This document shows, piece by piece, positions 8,898 to 18,010 of a DNA stretch of 64,000 bases (position 1 is the first letter of the stretch; every line of letters starts with the position of its first letter). The stretch spans positions 688,465 to 752,464 of the forward strand of contig BJHQ01000001.1 of NCBI GenBank assembly GCA_014193115.1. The letters run 5' to 3'. This stretch comes from Planctomycetota bacterium. GTDB lineage: Bacteria > Planctomycetota > UBA11346. The translations under genes and the position numbers were made by a program. The notes under the pieces are model-generated. The model was given only the letters and a program-made list of their open reading frames with translations. It made no database searches and was not told the origin of the DNA.

Positions 8898-11096
8898 ATG
8901 CTTCCGTCCCGCCGGCCGCGCCCCAGGTGGCCGCTGCCGCTGGCGGCGGTGGCGGTCGGGGCGGTTGCCTGGTGGGCGCTGGCCGACCGGCCGCCGGCCA
9001 GCCTGGCGGCGGTGGCCCGGGGCTACAGCACGCTGGCCTTGCGCGCTGCCGACTCGGACGGTTCCAGCCAGACCGGACCGCTCTCAAGCTGCGCTGATTG
9101 GCGCATCTTTCTGACCTGGGACGAAGGCGCCCGGGGCGCTGGGGCTGAATGGACGCTCCACGAAGGCCGCCAGCCTGGCGAAGGCTATTCGCTGCGCTGG
9201 GTACCGTCGCGGCTGGCGTTGCACCTGGTCCGCGGCGGCGAGCGGCCGGTTCTGCTGGCGGCGCTCAGCCTGGCCTCGCCGCCACGGGAAATCCAATGGC
9301 GGCGGCGTGGCGCCCGGCTGGTGGTCGAGGCCGATGCGGTGCCTCTGTTGACGGTGATCGACGCCGAGCCGCCGCCGGCTCCGTCCTGGTGGGGCTTCGC
9401 CACCACGGCGCCCCGTGATGAAACCGAGATTTCGCTGCATCTCGACCGGCAACTCGGGGAGGATCCGGAGCGCCTGCCGCTCGACGATGACCCGGTCCGA
9501 TTGCGCCTGGCCCTCGAACCGCTCCAGGCCGCGCCGCCGCGCCGGCCCTGGTGGGTGCGGCTGCTGTCGCCCGGGACGGTGCTCGACCGCCCGCATCAGG
9601 AACTGCGCCTGGCGACCGCCTTGGTCCGCCGGGCGATGGCGGCCGCAGCGGAATCCGGCGACCAGGCCCATGCCCTCGGTGCCCTCGGCGCAGCGCGGGT
9701 GTTCCTATCCGACCCGATGGCCACGGCTTCCCCGGCCACGGCGACCGATCGATCGCGGCTGCGTCGCTGGCTGACCCTGGCGGAAATCCGGCTGGTCGCT
9801 GCCAGCGGGGGCCTGGGCGAAGACGAACTGGATGCGTTAGCCAACGATCTGCGCGGATCGCGGCTGGTGGCCTTGCCCGCAGAGGCGGTGGACGCCGAGC
9901 GCTCCGCAGCGACCCGGGTGGCGGATGCGGTCGAATCGCTGATCGCCGACAGCCGGCCCGAGGATCTCGGACTGCTCCTCAGCCTGGTCGATCCGTTGGT
10001 CGAACGCGCCTGCCGCCCTCCGGAGGAGCCGGCCGCGATGCGCGAACTGCTGCGCAGCACCGCTCCCGCGGCCGGCGCAAACCGGCCGACCCACGCCGCC
10101 CTGGTCGCGGCGGTGGCCAGCACGGCCACCCCGGCGGCCGTGTGGAGTCGGCGCAGCGCCTGGTTGGCCATCGCCGGGCGGATGCTCGACCGGGCCTCGT
10201 CCCTGGCCGGCGACGGATTGACCGACGACCAGCGTGGCCTGCTCGCCCTGACCAGGCATGGCATCAATTGCCTGCTCGGATCCGATCCGGCGCCGACTCC
10301 GGGCGAAGCCCCCGCCTGGCTGACCGTGCGCTGGCGGGCCCTGGCCGGAAGCGACCCCCAGGCCACGGCCTGGCCCGACCTGCCCCTGGCCGGCTATCCA
10401 CTGGGCCTGGCTCCGGCCATCGCCCGGCTCCAGCAGCTGGCCGCCACCGAACCGCTGGCGGCAGTCCGCTGGACCGCGCGGTTGAACGTCGCCGACCAGG
10501 CGACCGAACCGGCCCCAGCCCTACGCGCTGTCGTCCAAGAGCTGCCGGCTGCCGGCCAGATGCTCGAAGCCGATCTGCTCAGGGCGCTGGTCGCCTTGCG
10601 CCTGGATGCGCTGGCCCGGCTGACCAGCGACCCCCAAGTCGCCAAGGCCGCTTTCGACGACGCCGGGCGGGCCTTGAGCGGACTGACCGGTTCCCGCCCG
10701 TCGCCATGGGCGAGCACCGACCCGTTGGCCTTCGCCCTGGCCCGGCTGATGCTGGCCCGCCTGCCGGATCTGGTGGCGCGCACCGCCCAGGCCCCCGCCG
10801 TCGGAGCGGTGGGCAAGGGCGCGATCCTCGGCGAGCCCGCCAGCGATCTGCCTGCCGCCTTGGCCGGCTACGGCGAGCTGCTCTCCGGAAAACCTCAGGC
10901 TTTGCGCTCGATCTGGGCGCCGCTGCCTGCCGACCGCGCTTTGCTCACCGTGCTCGCGATGCAGGAGGTCACCAACGGGCCGAAGCCGGACTGGACCTTG
11001 TTGGATCTCATCCCCTGCCGTAGTCTGCCAACCCATTTTGCACGGCCCATGTCCGCCGCAGCCGCGGCCGGCGGACCTTCCGGCCCAGTCCCATAA
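8898..11096 (+). CDS. Unknown membrane-anchored protein
   Basis: A 732-residue protein I do not recognise. An Arg-rich start (MLPSRRPRPRW) is followed by one hydrophobic segment, about residues 11-30, which could be an uncleaved signal or a single membrane anchor, so the bulk is probably extracytoplasmic. Residues 60-200 have alternating hydrophobic/aromatic strands (WRIFLTWDEG, WTLHEGRQPGEGYSLRWVPS), suggestive of a beta-sandwich. From about 230 on it is almost entirely Ala/Leu/Arg helical, like a helical-repeat scaffold, without a visible catalytic motif. It ends only 9 bp before der, so the two may be co-transcribed. Codon use matches its neighbours. Confidence 0.7.
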   Translation: MLPSRRPRPRWPLPLAAVAVGAVAWWALADRPPASLAAVARGYSTLALRAADSDGSSQTGPLSSCADWRIFLTWDEGARGAGAEWTLHEGRQPGEGYSLRWVPSRLALHLVRGGERPVLLAALSLASPPREIQWRRRGARLVVEADAVPLLTVIDAEPPPAPSWWGFATTAPRDETEISLHLDRQLGEDPERLPLDDDPVRLRLALEPLQAAPPRRPWWVRLLSPGTVLDRPHQELRLATALVRRAMAAAAESGDQAHALGALGAARVFLSDPMATASPATATDRSRLRRWLTLAEIRLVAASGGLGEDELDALANDLRGSRLVALPAEAVDAERSAATRVADAVESLIADSRPEDLGLLLSLVDPLVERACRPPEEPAAMRELLRSTAPAAGANRPTHAALVAAVASTATPAAVWSRRSAWLAIAGRMLDRASSLAGDGLTDDQRGLLALTRHGINCLLGSDPAPTPGEAPAWLTVRWRALAGSDPQATAWPDLPLAGYPLGLAPAIARLQQLAATEPLAAVRWTARLNVADQATEPAPALRAVVQELPAAGQMLEADLLRALVALRLDALARLTSDPQVAKAAFDDAGRALSGLTGSRPSPWASTDPLAFALARLMLARLPDLVARTAQAPAVGAVGKGAILGEPASDLPAALAGYGELLSGKPQALRSIWAPLPADRALLTVLAMQEVTNGPKPDWTLLDLIPCRSLPTHFARPMSAAAAAGGPSGPVP

Positions 11097-11105
11097 AGCC
11101 CAGCA

Positions 11106-12752
11106 ATGCGTCCACTCGTCGCCATCGTCGGCCGGCCCAATGTCGGCAAATCGTCGTTGTTCAACCGGCTGGTCGGCCAGCCCATCGCCATCGTCGATCC
11201 GACGCCTGGCACCACCCGTGACCGGATCATCCACGAGGTCCGGCGCGACGACGTGGCCTTTGACCTGGTCGACACCGGCGGCATCGGCATCGTCGATGAG
11301 GCCAAGCTCGAACTCGATGTCGGCAAGCAGATCGATCGCGCCCTGGCCACCGCCGACCGGATCATCTTCCTGGTCGATGCCCGGGACGGTGTGCTGCCCC
11401 TCGACCGTGAGATCGCCGCCCGTCTGCGTCCGATGCACGACCGGGTGATCCTGGCCGCCAACAAGGTCGATCATCCCGGCCTCGAAAACGAGGTCCACGC
11501 CTTCCTGTCCCTCGGACTCGGCGATCCGGTGCCGCTGTCGGCGACCCAGGCCACCGGCCTGCATGAGCTGGTCGAAGCGGTGTGCCGCGACCTGCCCGCG
11601 GCCCACGCTCCAGAGGCGCCCAACCGGATCGCCGCCGACGGCACGATCAAGCTCGCCCTGGTCGGCCGGCGCAATGTCGGCAAATCGTCGCTGACCAATG
11701 CCCTGGTCGGCGAGAACCGGGTGATCGTCGCTGACCTGCCCGGCACCACGCGGGATGCGGTCGATGTCGAGATCGAACGACCCCAAGGCAGGTTCACCCT
11801 GATCGACACCGCCGGACTGCGCCGCTTGCAGAAAATGCGCGGCGATGATCTGGAGTTCTACAGCGCGGCGCGCACCGAACGGGCCATCCGCCGGGCCGAC
11901 GTGGTGCTGTTCGTGGTCGACGCCGGCGACGAGCTCGGCGCCCTCGACCGCAAGATCGCCCACTTCATCACCAACGAAGGCAAGCCGCTGGTGCTGGTGC
12001 TGAACAAGTGGGACATCGCCGCTGCCGGCGGCGCCAAGCTCGATGGCTATCGAAAATGGCTGGAGGATCGCATCCCCGAGATCGCCTATGCGCCACTGGT
12101 CACGACCTGCGCCCTCACCGGCTACAAGGTCGATCAGCTCCTCGGCACCGCGGTCGAGCTGGTCGAGGAGGCCCGCTACCGCGCCTCGACCGCCGAGGTC
12201 AACCGCCTGCTCAAGGCCGCCACCAGCCGCCGCCGGCCGCGCAAGACCGGGACCTCGAACACCCGCATCTATTACGCGACCCAGGCCGAGTGCGAACCGC
12301 CGACGTTCGTCTTCTTCGTCAACCGCACCGACTGGGTCGAGGCCAGCTACAGCCGTTTCCTTGAGAATTTCCTACGCGATCACCTGCCCTGCCGACGGGT
12401 GCCGTTGCGCATCCTGTTCAAGCACCGGGAAAGCGACCGCACCGACGGCCTCGACGAGCAGCTGATCGTCACCGGTCGGAACAAGGCTGAGCGCAATCCA
12501 AGCCTGGCGGTGCCGGCCGGCGCCCGGGCCAAGCAGGGTCGTGGTCAGGGTCTGGCCCGGCGCCGCCGGAAGGATGCCGACGCCGCACCGGGCGATGCCG
12601 TCGATGCAGCGGATGAAACTGGATTGATCAGCGACCTGGGATCTGCAGGCGGAGCCGACGATCATGCGGTTCCGCCCTCCCGCGGGGCAGGCGGCAGGCC
12701 GGCCCGGACCAAGCGTTCCCGCCAGCGCGCCAAAAAGGGCGATGGCCGATGA
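11106..12752 (+). CDS. der: Ribosome biogenesis GTPase Der (EngA)
   Basis: Double-Era GTPase needed for 50S subunit maturation. Two G domains are visible. The first has GRPNVGKSS (residues 9-17), TPGTTRD and DTGGIG, with NKVD; the second has GRRNVGKSS (about residue 187), LPGTTRD, DTAGL and NKWD. A KH-like domain follows (RIYYATQAECEPPTFVFFVN, then FLENFLRDHLPCRRVPLRILF). At 548 residues it is about 60 longer than E. coli Der; the extra C-terminal tail is mixed acidic then basic and ends RTKRSRQRAKKGDGR, possibly an rRNA-binding extension. Its stop overlaps plsY by four bases (ATGA), implying translational coupling. Confidence 0.96.
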   Translation: MRPLVAIVGRPNVGKSSLFNRLVGQPIAIVDPTPGTTRDRIIHEVRRDDVAFDLVDTGGIGIVDEAKLELDVGKQIDRALATADRIIFLVDARDGVLPLDREIAARLRPMHDRVILAANKVDHPGLENEVHAFLSLGLGDPVPLSATQATGLHELVEAVCRDLPAAHAPEAPNRIAADGTIKLALVGRRNVGKSSLTNALVGENRVIVADLPGTTRDAVDVEIERPQGRFTLIDTAGLRRLQKMRGDDLEFYSAARTERAIRRADVVLFVVDAGDELGALDRKIAHFITNEGKPLVLVLNKWDIAAAGGAKLDGYRKWLEDRIPEIAYAPLVTTCALTGYKVDQLLGTAVELVEEARYRASTAEVNRLLKAATSRRRPRKTGTSNTRIYYATQAECEPPTFVFFVNRTDWVEASYSRFLENFLRDHLPCRRVPLRILFKHRESDRTDGLDEQLIVTGRNKAERNPSLAVPAGARAKQGRGQGLARRRRKDADAAPGDAVDAADETGLISDLGSAGGADDHAVPPSRGAGGRPARTKRSRQRAKKGDGR

Positions 12753-13378
12753 ACTCATGGTGGTGGCTGCTGGTGCCGGCGGCCTACCTGCTCGGCTCGG
12801 TGTCGTTCGCCTATCTTGCTGGGCGCCTCAAAGGAATCGACCTGCGCCAGCACGGATCCAAGAATCTCGGCGCGACCAACGCCGGCCGGGTGCTCGGGAA
12901 AGGCTGGTTTTTCGCGGTCTTTTTCGCCGATCTGGCGAAGGGTCTGGTGCCCTGCCTGGTCGCCATGCATCTCACCGGGACGCCGGATCCGTGGCTGCCT
13001 TTGGCCACCGCAGCGGCGGCGATCCTCGGTCACGTCTTCACCTGCTTCCACGGCTTCAAAGGCGGCAAGGCGGTGGCCACCAGCCTCGGCGTGCTGCTCG
13101 GGCTGTTCTGGCTGGTCGGCGTCGTTGCCTTCGCCCTGTGGCTGGTGGTGTGGTTGATCGGCCTGGCCGGGTTCCGGCTAGGCGCGGCCGGCGCGGTCGG
13201 TCCGGCGAGCATGATTGCGGCGGTGGCGGTTCCGCTGATCTATTCCTTCGTTTTTCCTCAGCCATGGAGTGGCGGCAACATCGTCTTCGGGGTGTTCGTG
13301 GTCCTGGTCAGCGCGGTGGTGGTGGTCCGCCATCGCAAGAATTTCGTGGCGCTGTTCGCCCGGCCAGCGGCGCCGTGA
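12749..13378 (+). CDS. plsY: Glycerol-3-phosphate acyltransferase PlsY
   Basis: Inner-membrane enzyme that transfers an acyl group from acyl-phosphate to glycerol-3-phosphate, the first step of phospholipid synthesis. The 209-residue protein has about six hydrophobic segments and the three conserved PlsY motifs: GSVSFAYLAGRLKGIDLR with GSKNLGATNAGRVLG near residues 36-50, GHVFTCFHGFKGGKAVATS near 93-112, and the terminal VVVVRHRKNF. Length is normal. It overlaps der by ATGA. An exact TATAAT lies six bases after its stop and probably serves the downstream region. Confidence 0.95.
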   Translation: MNSWWWLLVPAAYLLGSVSFAYLAGRLKGIDLRQHGSKNLGATNAGRVLGKGWFFAVFFADLAKGLVPCLVAMHLTGTPDPWLPLATAAAAILGHVFTCFHGFKGGKAVATSLGVLLGLFWLVGVVAFALWLVVWLIGLAGFRLGAAGAVGPASMIAAVAVPLIYSFVFPQPWSGGNIVFGVFVVLVSAVVVVRHRKNFVALFARPAAP

Positions 13379-13383
13379 AACCG

Positions 13384-13389
13384 TATAAT
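13384..13389 (+). promoter_or_regulatory. Exact TATAAT box downstream of plsY
   Basis: A consensus -10 hexamer stands just after the plsY stop, striking in such GC-rich DNA. No good -35 lies 16-18 bp upstream. If used, it would start a transcript whose leader of nearly 300 nt contains the 21-bp tandem array and leads into the SNF2 gene at 13690. Confidence 0.35.
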
Positions 13390-13540
13390 AACAGCGGGAA
13401 ATCTGCCGAGATGTCCTGGCGCCGACAGGCATGGGGAAACCGCTGGCTGCAACCGCCGTGCTGGTCTTCCTGGCAAATGCCAACGCTAGGCGCAAATGCG
13501 CGCCCAAGCACAAGCACAAGCGCAAGCCCAAGCCGAGCTG

Positions 13541-13645
13541 GCGCTCGGCGCTTCCAGGCAAGCGCATGGCGCTACCAGGCATGCGCATGGCGCTACCAGG
13601 CATGCGCATGGCGCTACCAGGCATGCGCATGGCGCTCCCAGGCAA
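13541..13645 (+). repeat. 21-bp tandem array (five units)
   Basis: Five consecutive 21-bp units begin at 13541, 13562, 13583, 13604 and 13625. The middle three read GCGCATGGCG then CTACCAGGCAT; the outer ones are variants with GCGCTCGGCG and CTCCCAGGCAA, linking the array to the dispersed GCTCCCAGG family. It occupies most of the 311-bp gap between plsY and the SNF2 gene and ends 45 bp before that start codon. It is open when translated, but the translation is only a repeat and is not counted as a gene. Confidence 0.9.
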
Positions 13646-13689
13646 GTGCTCGGCGTTTCGGCGGCGCTCGGCGCTCCTAGGACGGCTGA

Positions 13690-16600
13690 ATGCGTCTGCA
13701 CTGGACCACCTGGTTCGACCGGGCGACCATCGACCGCGCCCGGACCTATGCCGCCGATGGCTCGGTGCGGCCGTTGCAGATCACGATCAAAGGCGACGCG
13801 GTCTTGATCGACGCCCAGGTCGATGGCACGGAAACCTATCATCCACGGATCGCGGTCCAGGCTCCGCGTTTCGATCCGGCCGGCGGCCAGGGCTTGCACG
13901 TCCGGAACCTCGAAGGCGCCTGCACCTGCCCGGTGGGTTTCCACTGCAAGCACATCGCGGCGATCCTGATGGTCTGGTCGCGGAGACTCCAGACCGACGG
14001 CATTTACCTGGGCGGCGACGCGCCGACCAGCGACGACGTCGACCCGCCCAACGAACCCCGACCGCTGCTTGCCGGGCAGAAACGCCCGGAGGAACCCGCG
14101 CCCAACGGCTTCCCCGATCTCGGGCTGGCCGTGCCCCACCAGGGCGACGATCTCGGCCGCGAGGTGCTGGAGTGGCTCGGCCAGATCCATCGCCTGGCGA
14201 CCTCCAGCCAGCTGGTCCCCACCGCTCAGGCTGAGCGGATCCTGTGGAAACTAATGCTGGTTTCCCAGCCCGACCAGACTCCGCTCTACGCCGTGGTGCC
14301 AGCGCTGTCGCGGCGGCTCAAATCCGGACGGTGGAGCCCCGGCCGGTTGTATTCCAGCCTCAGCAGTTTCCTGCAACGGCCGCCGGTCGGGATCACCGCA
14401 GAGGATCTCGCCCTCGCCCGCCAGCTCGACCGGTTGGGCGTAGACAATCATCGCATGCACCGCCAGTCCGGGATCCTGCACCATACCGTGGGCGCCACCG
14501 GCGATCTGGTCGCCCGGCTGGTACGCAGCGGCGCTCTGCATCCTCGGGAGTTCACCGACGGCCCAGCGGTGGAAGGACCGCCTCGTCACGGCCGGCTGGT
14601 GTGGAGCGTGGTGCCGGGCGGCCGCCGGCTGGAGATCGTCGGCGACGATGGCCGGCCGATCCAGCTGATCACCAGCGATCCGCCGTGGTACGTCGATGGG
14701 CTGACCCTCGGACCGGCCCAGCTGCCGTGCACCGCGGTCCAGCTCGATCTGGTCCTGAGCATGCCGGCGGTGGCTGAGGAGCATCTCGCCGCCATCGATC
14801 TGAAGGCGGCCCTGCCCGCCGCCCCGCCGCCGCCGGTGGATCAGCGCCCCGGCGTGCCCGAGCCGCACCTGGTGGTGTGGGAGGACGTCGTCGAAGACCA
14901 CCGCAATTGGCCGTGGCAGACCCTGCCGGCGACCCTCTGCGTGCCGTATTTCCGCTACGGTCCGGCCAAGGTCATCCCCGATGGCGGCCTGGTGGTGCGC
15001 CACGATGGCGTCCGCCTGGTGCGCGACGCTGCTGCTGAAATCCGCTGGATGGAGCAGCTCGGCAAGCTCGGACTGACCAGCCTGCCCACCGGCGTCGAGG
15101 TCCGCGGCCGGCGCCGGCCGCCGATGCGCCCGCTCACCACCGTTCCTCCCCGCCGCCACCATGAGCAGCGGATCGAACTGCCGGCGGGACTGCTGACCAC
15201 CCTCAGCGCCGCCGGCTGGCGGATCGAGCGCGACGGGGTGGCCCAGGCCGAGCCCGACGTGGTCGAGGCCATCGCCACAAGGATTGAGGCGATCAACGAG
15301 CACGGCCGCGACTGGTTCCAGCTCCATCTCGGCGTGACCCTGGGCGACCAGGCGGTGAACCTGATCCCGCTGATCGCGCCCCTGGCCGTCGACCGGACGC
15401 GGTTCGACGCCTTGGCCACCGTGCAGCGCGACGGGCGGACCTGGGTGCTGCTGCCCATCGACGACCGCCGGGTGCTGCGCATCCCCAAGGATCTGCTGGG
15501 GACTTTGCTGGAGAATCTGGTGGAGCTGTTCGACCAGGGCGGCACCAGCGAGCCGCGGATCGCCGCCGACGATCTCGGTCTGCTCCACGATCTCGGCCAC
15601 ACCGATCCGCGCTGGCTGGGCGATGCGCGGATGCGCGCCCTGGTCGAACGTCTGCGCGGCTGTCTCGATCCGCCGCCGGTGCCTTCGCCGACGGGATTCA
15701 CCGCCACCCTGCGGCCGTATCAGCTCCAAGGATTGGCCTGGATGCAGCACCTCCGCCAGGTCGATCTCGGCGGGGTGCTCGCCGACGACATGGGTCTGGG
15801 CAAGACGGTGCAGGCCATCGCCCATCTCGCCACCGAACTCGCCGCCGGCCGCCTCGACCGTCCGGCCCTGATCGTCTGCCCGGCGAGCATGATCGGGACC
15901 TGGCAGCGCGAGCTCGCGCGTTTCGCTCCGGGGCTGACCGTGCGCCTGCTCCACGGTCAGGACCGGCCGCGCAGCGCCGGTGATCTCACCGGAATCCACA
16001 TCCTGATCACGACCTACGCGACCCTGCTCCGCGACGCTGATTGGCTGGCCGATCTGCCGCTCAGCCTGGTGCTCTGCGATGAGGCCCAGGCGCTGAAGAA
16101 CGCCTCGGCCAAGGCCGGCGATGCGGTGCGCCGGCTCGACACCCGGCACCGCCTGGCCCTGACCGGCACGCCGATCGAGAACCATCTCGGCGAGATCTTC
16201 ACCCTGGTCGATTGGCTGGCGCCCGGGCTGCTCGGCCGGCGCGCCCGGTTCGACCGGATCTTCCGCCTGCCGATCGAGAAGCAGGGCGACCTGAAACGCC
16301 TGGCCCTGCTCCGCCGCCGCCTGGCCCCAGTCATGCTGCGCCGCACCAAAGAAGCGGTCGCTCCGGAATTGCCTGCGAAAACCGAGCAGATCCTGAGCAT
16401 CCCGCTCGGCGAGCAGCAGCGCGCGCTGTACGAGAGCGTGCGCGCGGCGATGGCCGCCGAGGTGCGCAAGCTGCTCAACGCCAAAGGCCTGCGCAAAGGC
16501 CGGCTGGAAATCCTCGAAGCCCTGCTGCGCCTGCGCCAGGTGTGCTGCGACCCGCGGTTGATCAAAACCGGAACCGCCAAGCGCTGCGGCGAATCGGCCA

Positions 16601-17115
16601 AGCTCGACACCCTCGCTGACATGCTGCCGGAACTGGTCGAAGAAGGCCGCAGAATCTTGCTGTTCAGCCAGTTCACCGGGATGCTCGACCTGATCGAGTC
16701 CGAGGTCCTGGCCAAAGCTGGACTGACCTGGGTGCGCCTGGATGGATCAACTCCGGCGCAGAAGCGCGGTGCTCTGGTCGAGCAGTTCCAGCAGGGCAAG
16801 ACCCACTTGTTCCTGATCAGCTTGAAGGCCGGCGGCACCGGCCTGACCCTGACCGCCGCCGACACCGTGATCCATTACGACCCGTGGTGGAACCCGGCGG
16901 TGGAGGACCAGGCCACCGATCGCGCCCACCGCATCGGCCAGGACAAGCCGGTGAACGTCTACCGCCTAGTCATCACCGGTTCGATCGAGGAACGCATTCA
17001 GCAGTTGCAGCGCGGCAAACGCGCCCTGGCCGAAGGTCTATTCGACGGCACCGGCCAGCTCTCCGGCGGCATCGACGAGGCGGTGCTCGACGAGCTGCTT
17101 CAACCGCTGGAATGA
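13690..17115 (+). CDS. SWIM zinc-finger SNF2/RapA-type helicase
   Basis: Large ATP-driven DNA translocase of the SNF2 superfamily, 1141 residues. A SWIM zinc finger is near residues 76-92 (CTCPVGFHCKH). The helicase core starts around 670: LRPYQLQGLAWMQHL, Walker A DDMGLGKTVQAIAH (about 699), LIVCPASMIGTWQREL, the DEAQ box in LVLCDEAQALKNA (about 797) and LTGTPIENHLGEIF. The C-terminal half has LLFSQFTGMLDLIE, VRLDGSTPAQKR, SLKAGGTGLTLTAADTVIHY and DRAHRIGQDKPVNVYRL. SWIM-SNF2 proteins are widespread in bacteria; a role in DNA repair or in clearing protein/RNA polymerase from DNA is general family inference. No operon partner is evident, and a 19-20-bp inverted repeat follows the stop. Confidence 0.93.
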   Translation: MRLHWTTWFDRATIDRARTYAADGSVRPLQITIKGDAVLIDAQVDGTETYHPRIAVQAPRFDPAGGQGLHVRNLEGACTCPVGFHCKHIAAILMVWSRRLQTDGIYLGGDAPTSDDVDPPNEPRPLLAGQKRPEEPAPNGFPDLGLAVPHQGDDLGREVLEWLGQIHRLATSSQLVPTAQAERILWKLMLVSQPDQTPLYAVVPALSRRLKSGRWSPGRLYSSLSSFLQRPPVGITAEDLALARQLDRLGVDNHRMHRQSGILHHTVGATGDLVARLVRSGALHPREFTDGPAVEGPPRHGRLVWSVVPGGRRLEIVGDDGRPIQLITSDPPWYVDGLTLGPAQLPCTAVQLDLVLSMPAVAEEHLAAIDLKAALPAAPPPPVDQRPGVPEPHLVVWEDVVEDHRNWPWQTLPATLCVPYFRYGPAKVIPDGGLVVRHDGVRLVRDAAAEIRWMEQLGKLGLTSLPTGVEVRGRRRPPMRPLTTVPPRRHHEQRIELPAGLLTTLSAAGWRIERDGVAQAEPDVVEAIATRIEAINEHGRDWFQLHLGVTLGDQAVNLIPLIAPLAVDRTRFDALATVQRDGRTWVLLPIDDRRVLRIPKDLLGTLLENLVELFDQGGTSEPRIAADDLGLLHDLGHTDPRWLGDARMRALVERLRGCLDPPPVPSPTGFTATLRPYQLQGLAWMQHLRQVDLGGVLADDMGLGKTVQAIAHLATELAAGRLDRPALIVCPASMIGTWQRELARFAPGLTVRLLHGQDRPRSAGDLTGIHILITTYATLLRDADWLADLPLSLVLCDEAQALKNASAKAGDAVRRLDTRHRLALTGTPIENHLGEIFTLVDWLAPGLLGRRARFDRIFRLPIEKQGDLKRLALLRRRLAPVMLRRTKEAVAPELPAKTEQILSIPLGEQQRALYESVRAAMAAEVRKLLNAKGLRKGRLEILEALLRLRQVCCDPRLIKTGTAKRCGESAKLDTLADMLPELVEEGRRILLFSQFTGMLDLIESEVLAKAGLTWVRLDGSTPAQKRGALVEQFQQGKTHLFLISLKAGGTGLTLTAADTVIHYDPWWNPAVEDQATDRAHRIGQDKPVNVYRLVITGSIEERIQQLQRGKRALAEGLFDGTGQLSGGIDEAVLDELLQPLE

Positions 17116-17157
17116 TCCGCAAGCCTGCGGAGCGGTTTCAACCTCAACCAAGCAGGT

Positions 17158-17225
17158 GAACCGCCAAGACGCCAAGGGAAAACAGAGGAGATTTTCCGCT
17201 TGGCGCTTTGGCGTCTTGGCGGTTC
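17158..17225. repeat. Long inverted repeat (ACCGCCAAG/CTTGGCGGT family), intact copy
   Basis: GAACCGCCAAGACGCCAAG at the left matches the reverse complement of CTTTGGCGTCTTGGCGGTTC at the right at nearly every position. Inside is a second stem, GGAAAA with TTTTCC, around CAGAGGAGA. It lies between the converging SNF2 gene and the small membrane protein at 17246, so it could terminate either. Other copies are near 17838, 29984, 32915, 50137 and 63245. Confidence 0.85.
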
Positions 17226-17245
17226 CCCTGCTGCGTTTTTGGGGT

Positions 17246-17605
17246 TCAGGTCTTGTCGCTTGGTTCCGGAACCGGATCCGGCTCCTCGGGCAGCAGGGCT
17301 TCGGCTGCCGCCCAGAGCAGGCCGAGGGCCACCACCAATCCGGGGATCTCGTATTTCACCGGCAGATAGCCGGCAGAGCGGACCAGGGCCGCTACTGCGC
17401 AGACCAGCAGGAAGCCGCCGCAGACGATCCCGATCCGGGTCAGGCCATGGGTCATCAGCAGCCACAGTCCGCCGGCAGCGAGCAGCCCGACCCAGACCCA
17501 ATCGACGCCGGGAAGCAGGCCGGTGGAACCGAGCAGCCAGCAGACGCCGGCGATCAGCACAGCGATGGGCGGGGCGAGCCGGCGGATGCGTGGAGTGGTA
17601 GCCAT
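17246..17605 (-). CDS. Small four-helix membrane protein, unknown function
   Basis: A 119-residue protein from an ATG at 17605 with AGGA nine bases upstream. Three or four hydrophobic segments are evident, for example PPIAVLIAGVCWLLGSTGLL, WVWVGLLAAGGLWLLM, IGIVCGGFLLVCAVAALV and IPGLVVALGLLWAAAEALL, ending in an acidic tail (PEEPDPVPEPSDKT). The layout resembles the transmembrane half of LiaI/LiaF-type proteins, but no cell-wall-active domain is present and I would not assign a function. It is bounded on both sides by repeat elements and has no close operon partner. Confidence 0.7.
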   Translation of the reverse strand: MATTPRIRRLAPPIAVLIAGVCWLLGSTGLLPGVDWVWVGLLAAGGLWLLMTHGLTRIGIVCGGFLLVCAVAALVRSAGYLPVKYEIPGLVVALGLLWAAAEALLPEEPDPVPEPSDKT

Positions 17606-17643
17606 GAGGGCATCCTGCGATCGCTGCCGAGCCGGCCAGGGTC

Positions 17644-17760
17644 CTGGCTGGCTGCGCCGGCCGTCCCTGGCTGCGCCGCTCGTCCCTGGCTGCGCCGCTC
17701 GTCCCTGGCTGCGCCGAGCGCCAGCTCGGCTCGGGTTGGCGAGCAGCGATGTTCTCCCAA
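17644..17760. repeat. 19-bp tandem repeat plus a hairpin-core element
   Basis: GTCCCTGGCTGCGCCGCTC is repeated with a 19-bp period at 17663, 17682 and 17701, with a diverged unit before it. The last copy runs into GCCGAGC-GCCA-GCTCGGC (17713-17730), a perfect 7-bp stem with a 4-nt loop. The following GGGTTGGCGAGCAGCGATG is the complement of the flank that precedes the same hairpin at 29298 and 29360. It sits upstream of the small membrane protein. Confidence 0.8.
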
Positions 17761-17837
17761 CGAATTACGGCAACCTGGCTGAGACGCGACCGCAGATCAG
17801 CAAATCGTGACCCCGAACAACGCAGTCGGTGAACAGC

Positions 17838-17972
17838 CATGACGCCAAAGCGAAAAGAGGTAGGCGGTCTGAAGACGTTCGACCCGCACCCCGGTGAGCA
17901 TTCCAGTCAGCGGAGAATCTCCTCAGTTTTTCCTTGGCGACTTTTCTATTGCGCCTTGGCGGTTTTTCTATT
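17838..17972. repeat. Degenerate copy of the CTTGGCGGT inverted repeat
   Basis: The left part has CATGACGCCAAAGCGAAAAG; the right part has GCGGAGAATCTCCTCAG, TTTTTCCTTGGCGAC and GCGCCTTGGCGGTTTTT. The internal GGAGAATCTCC block is the reverse complement of the centre of the copy at 17158, so this is the same element inverted and eroded. T-rich tracts flank the right end. It lies just downstream of the FHA gene, where it may help end that transcript. The 405-bp gap 17606-18010 otherwise contains only the 19-bp array; I see no gene. Confidence 0.6.
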
Positions 17973-18010
17973 TTTTGAGGGTGAAGCGACAATTGGCCGG
18001 CGGCCTGGCC

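Noticed and set aside
14251..16185. 644-codon minus-strand frame inside the SNF2 gene
   Set aside because: The plus-strand helicase motifs are complete; this is a shadow.
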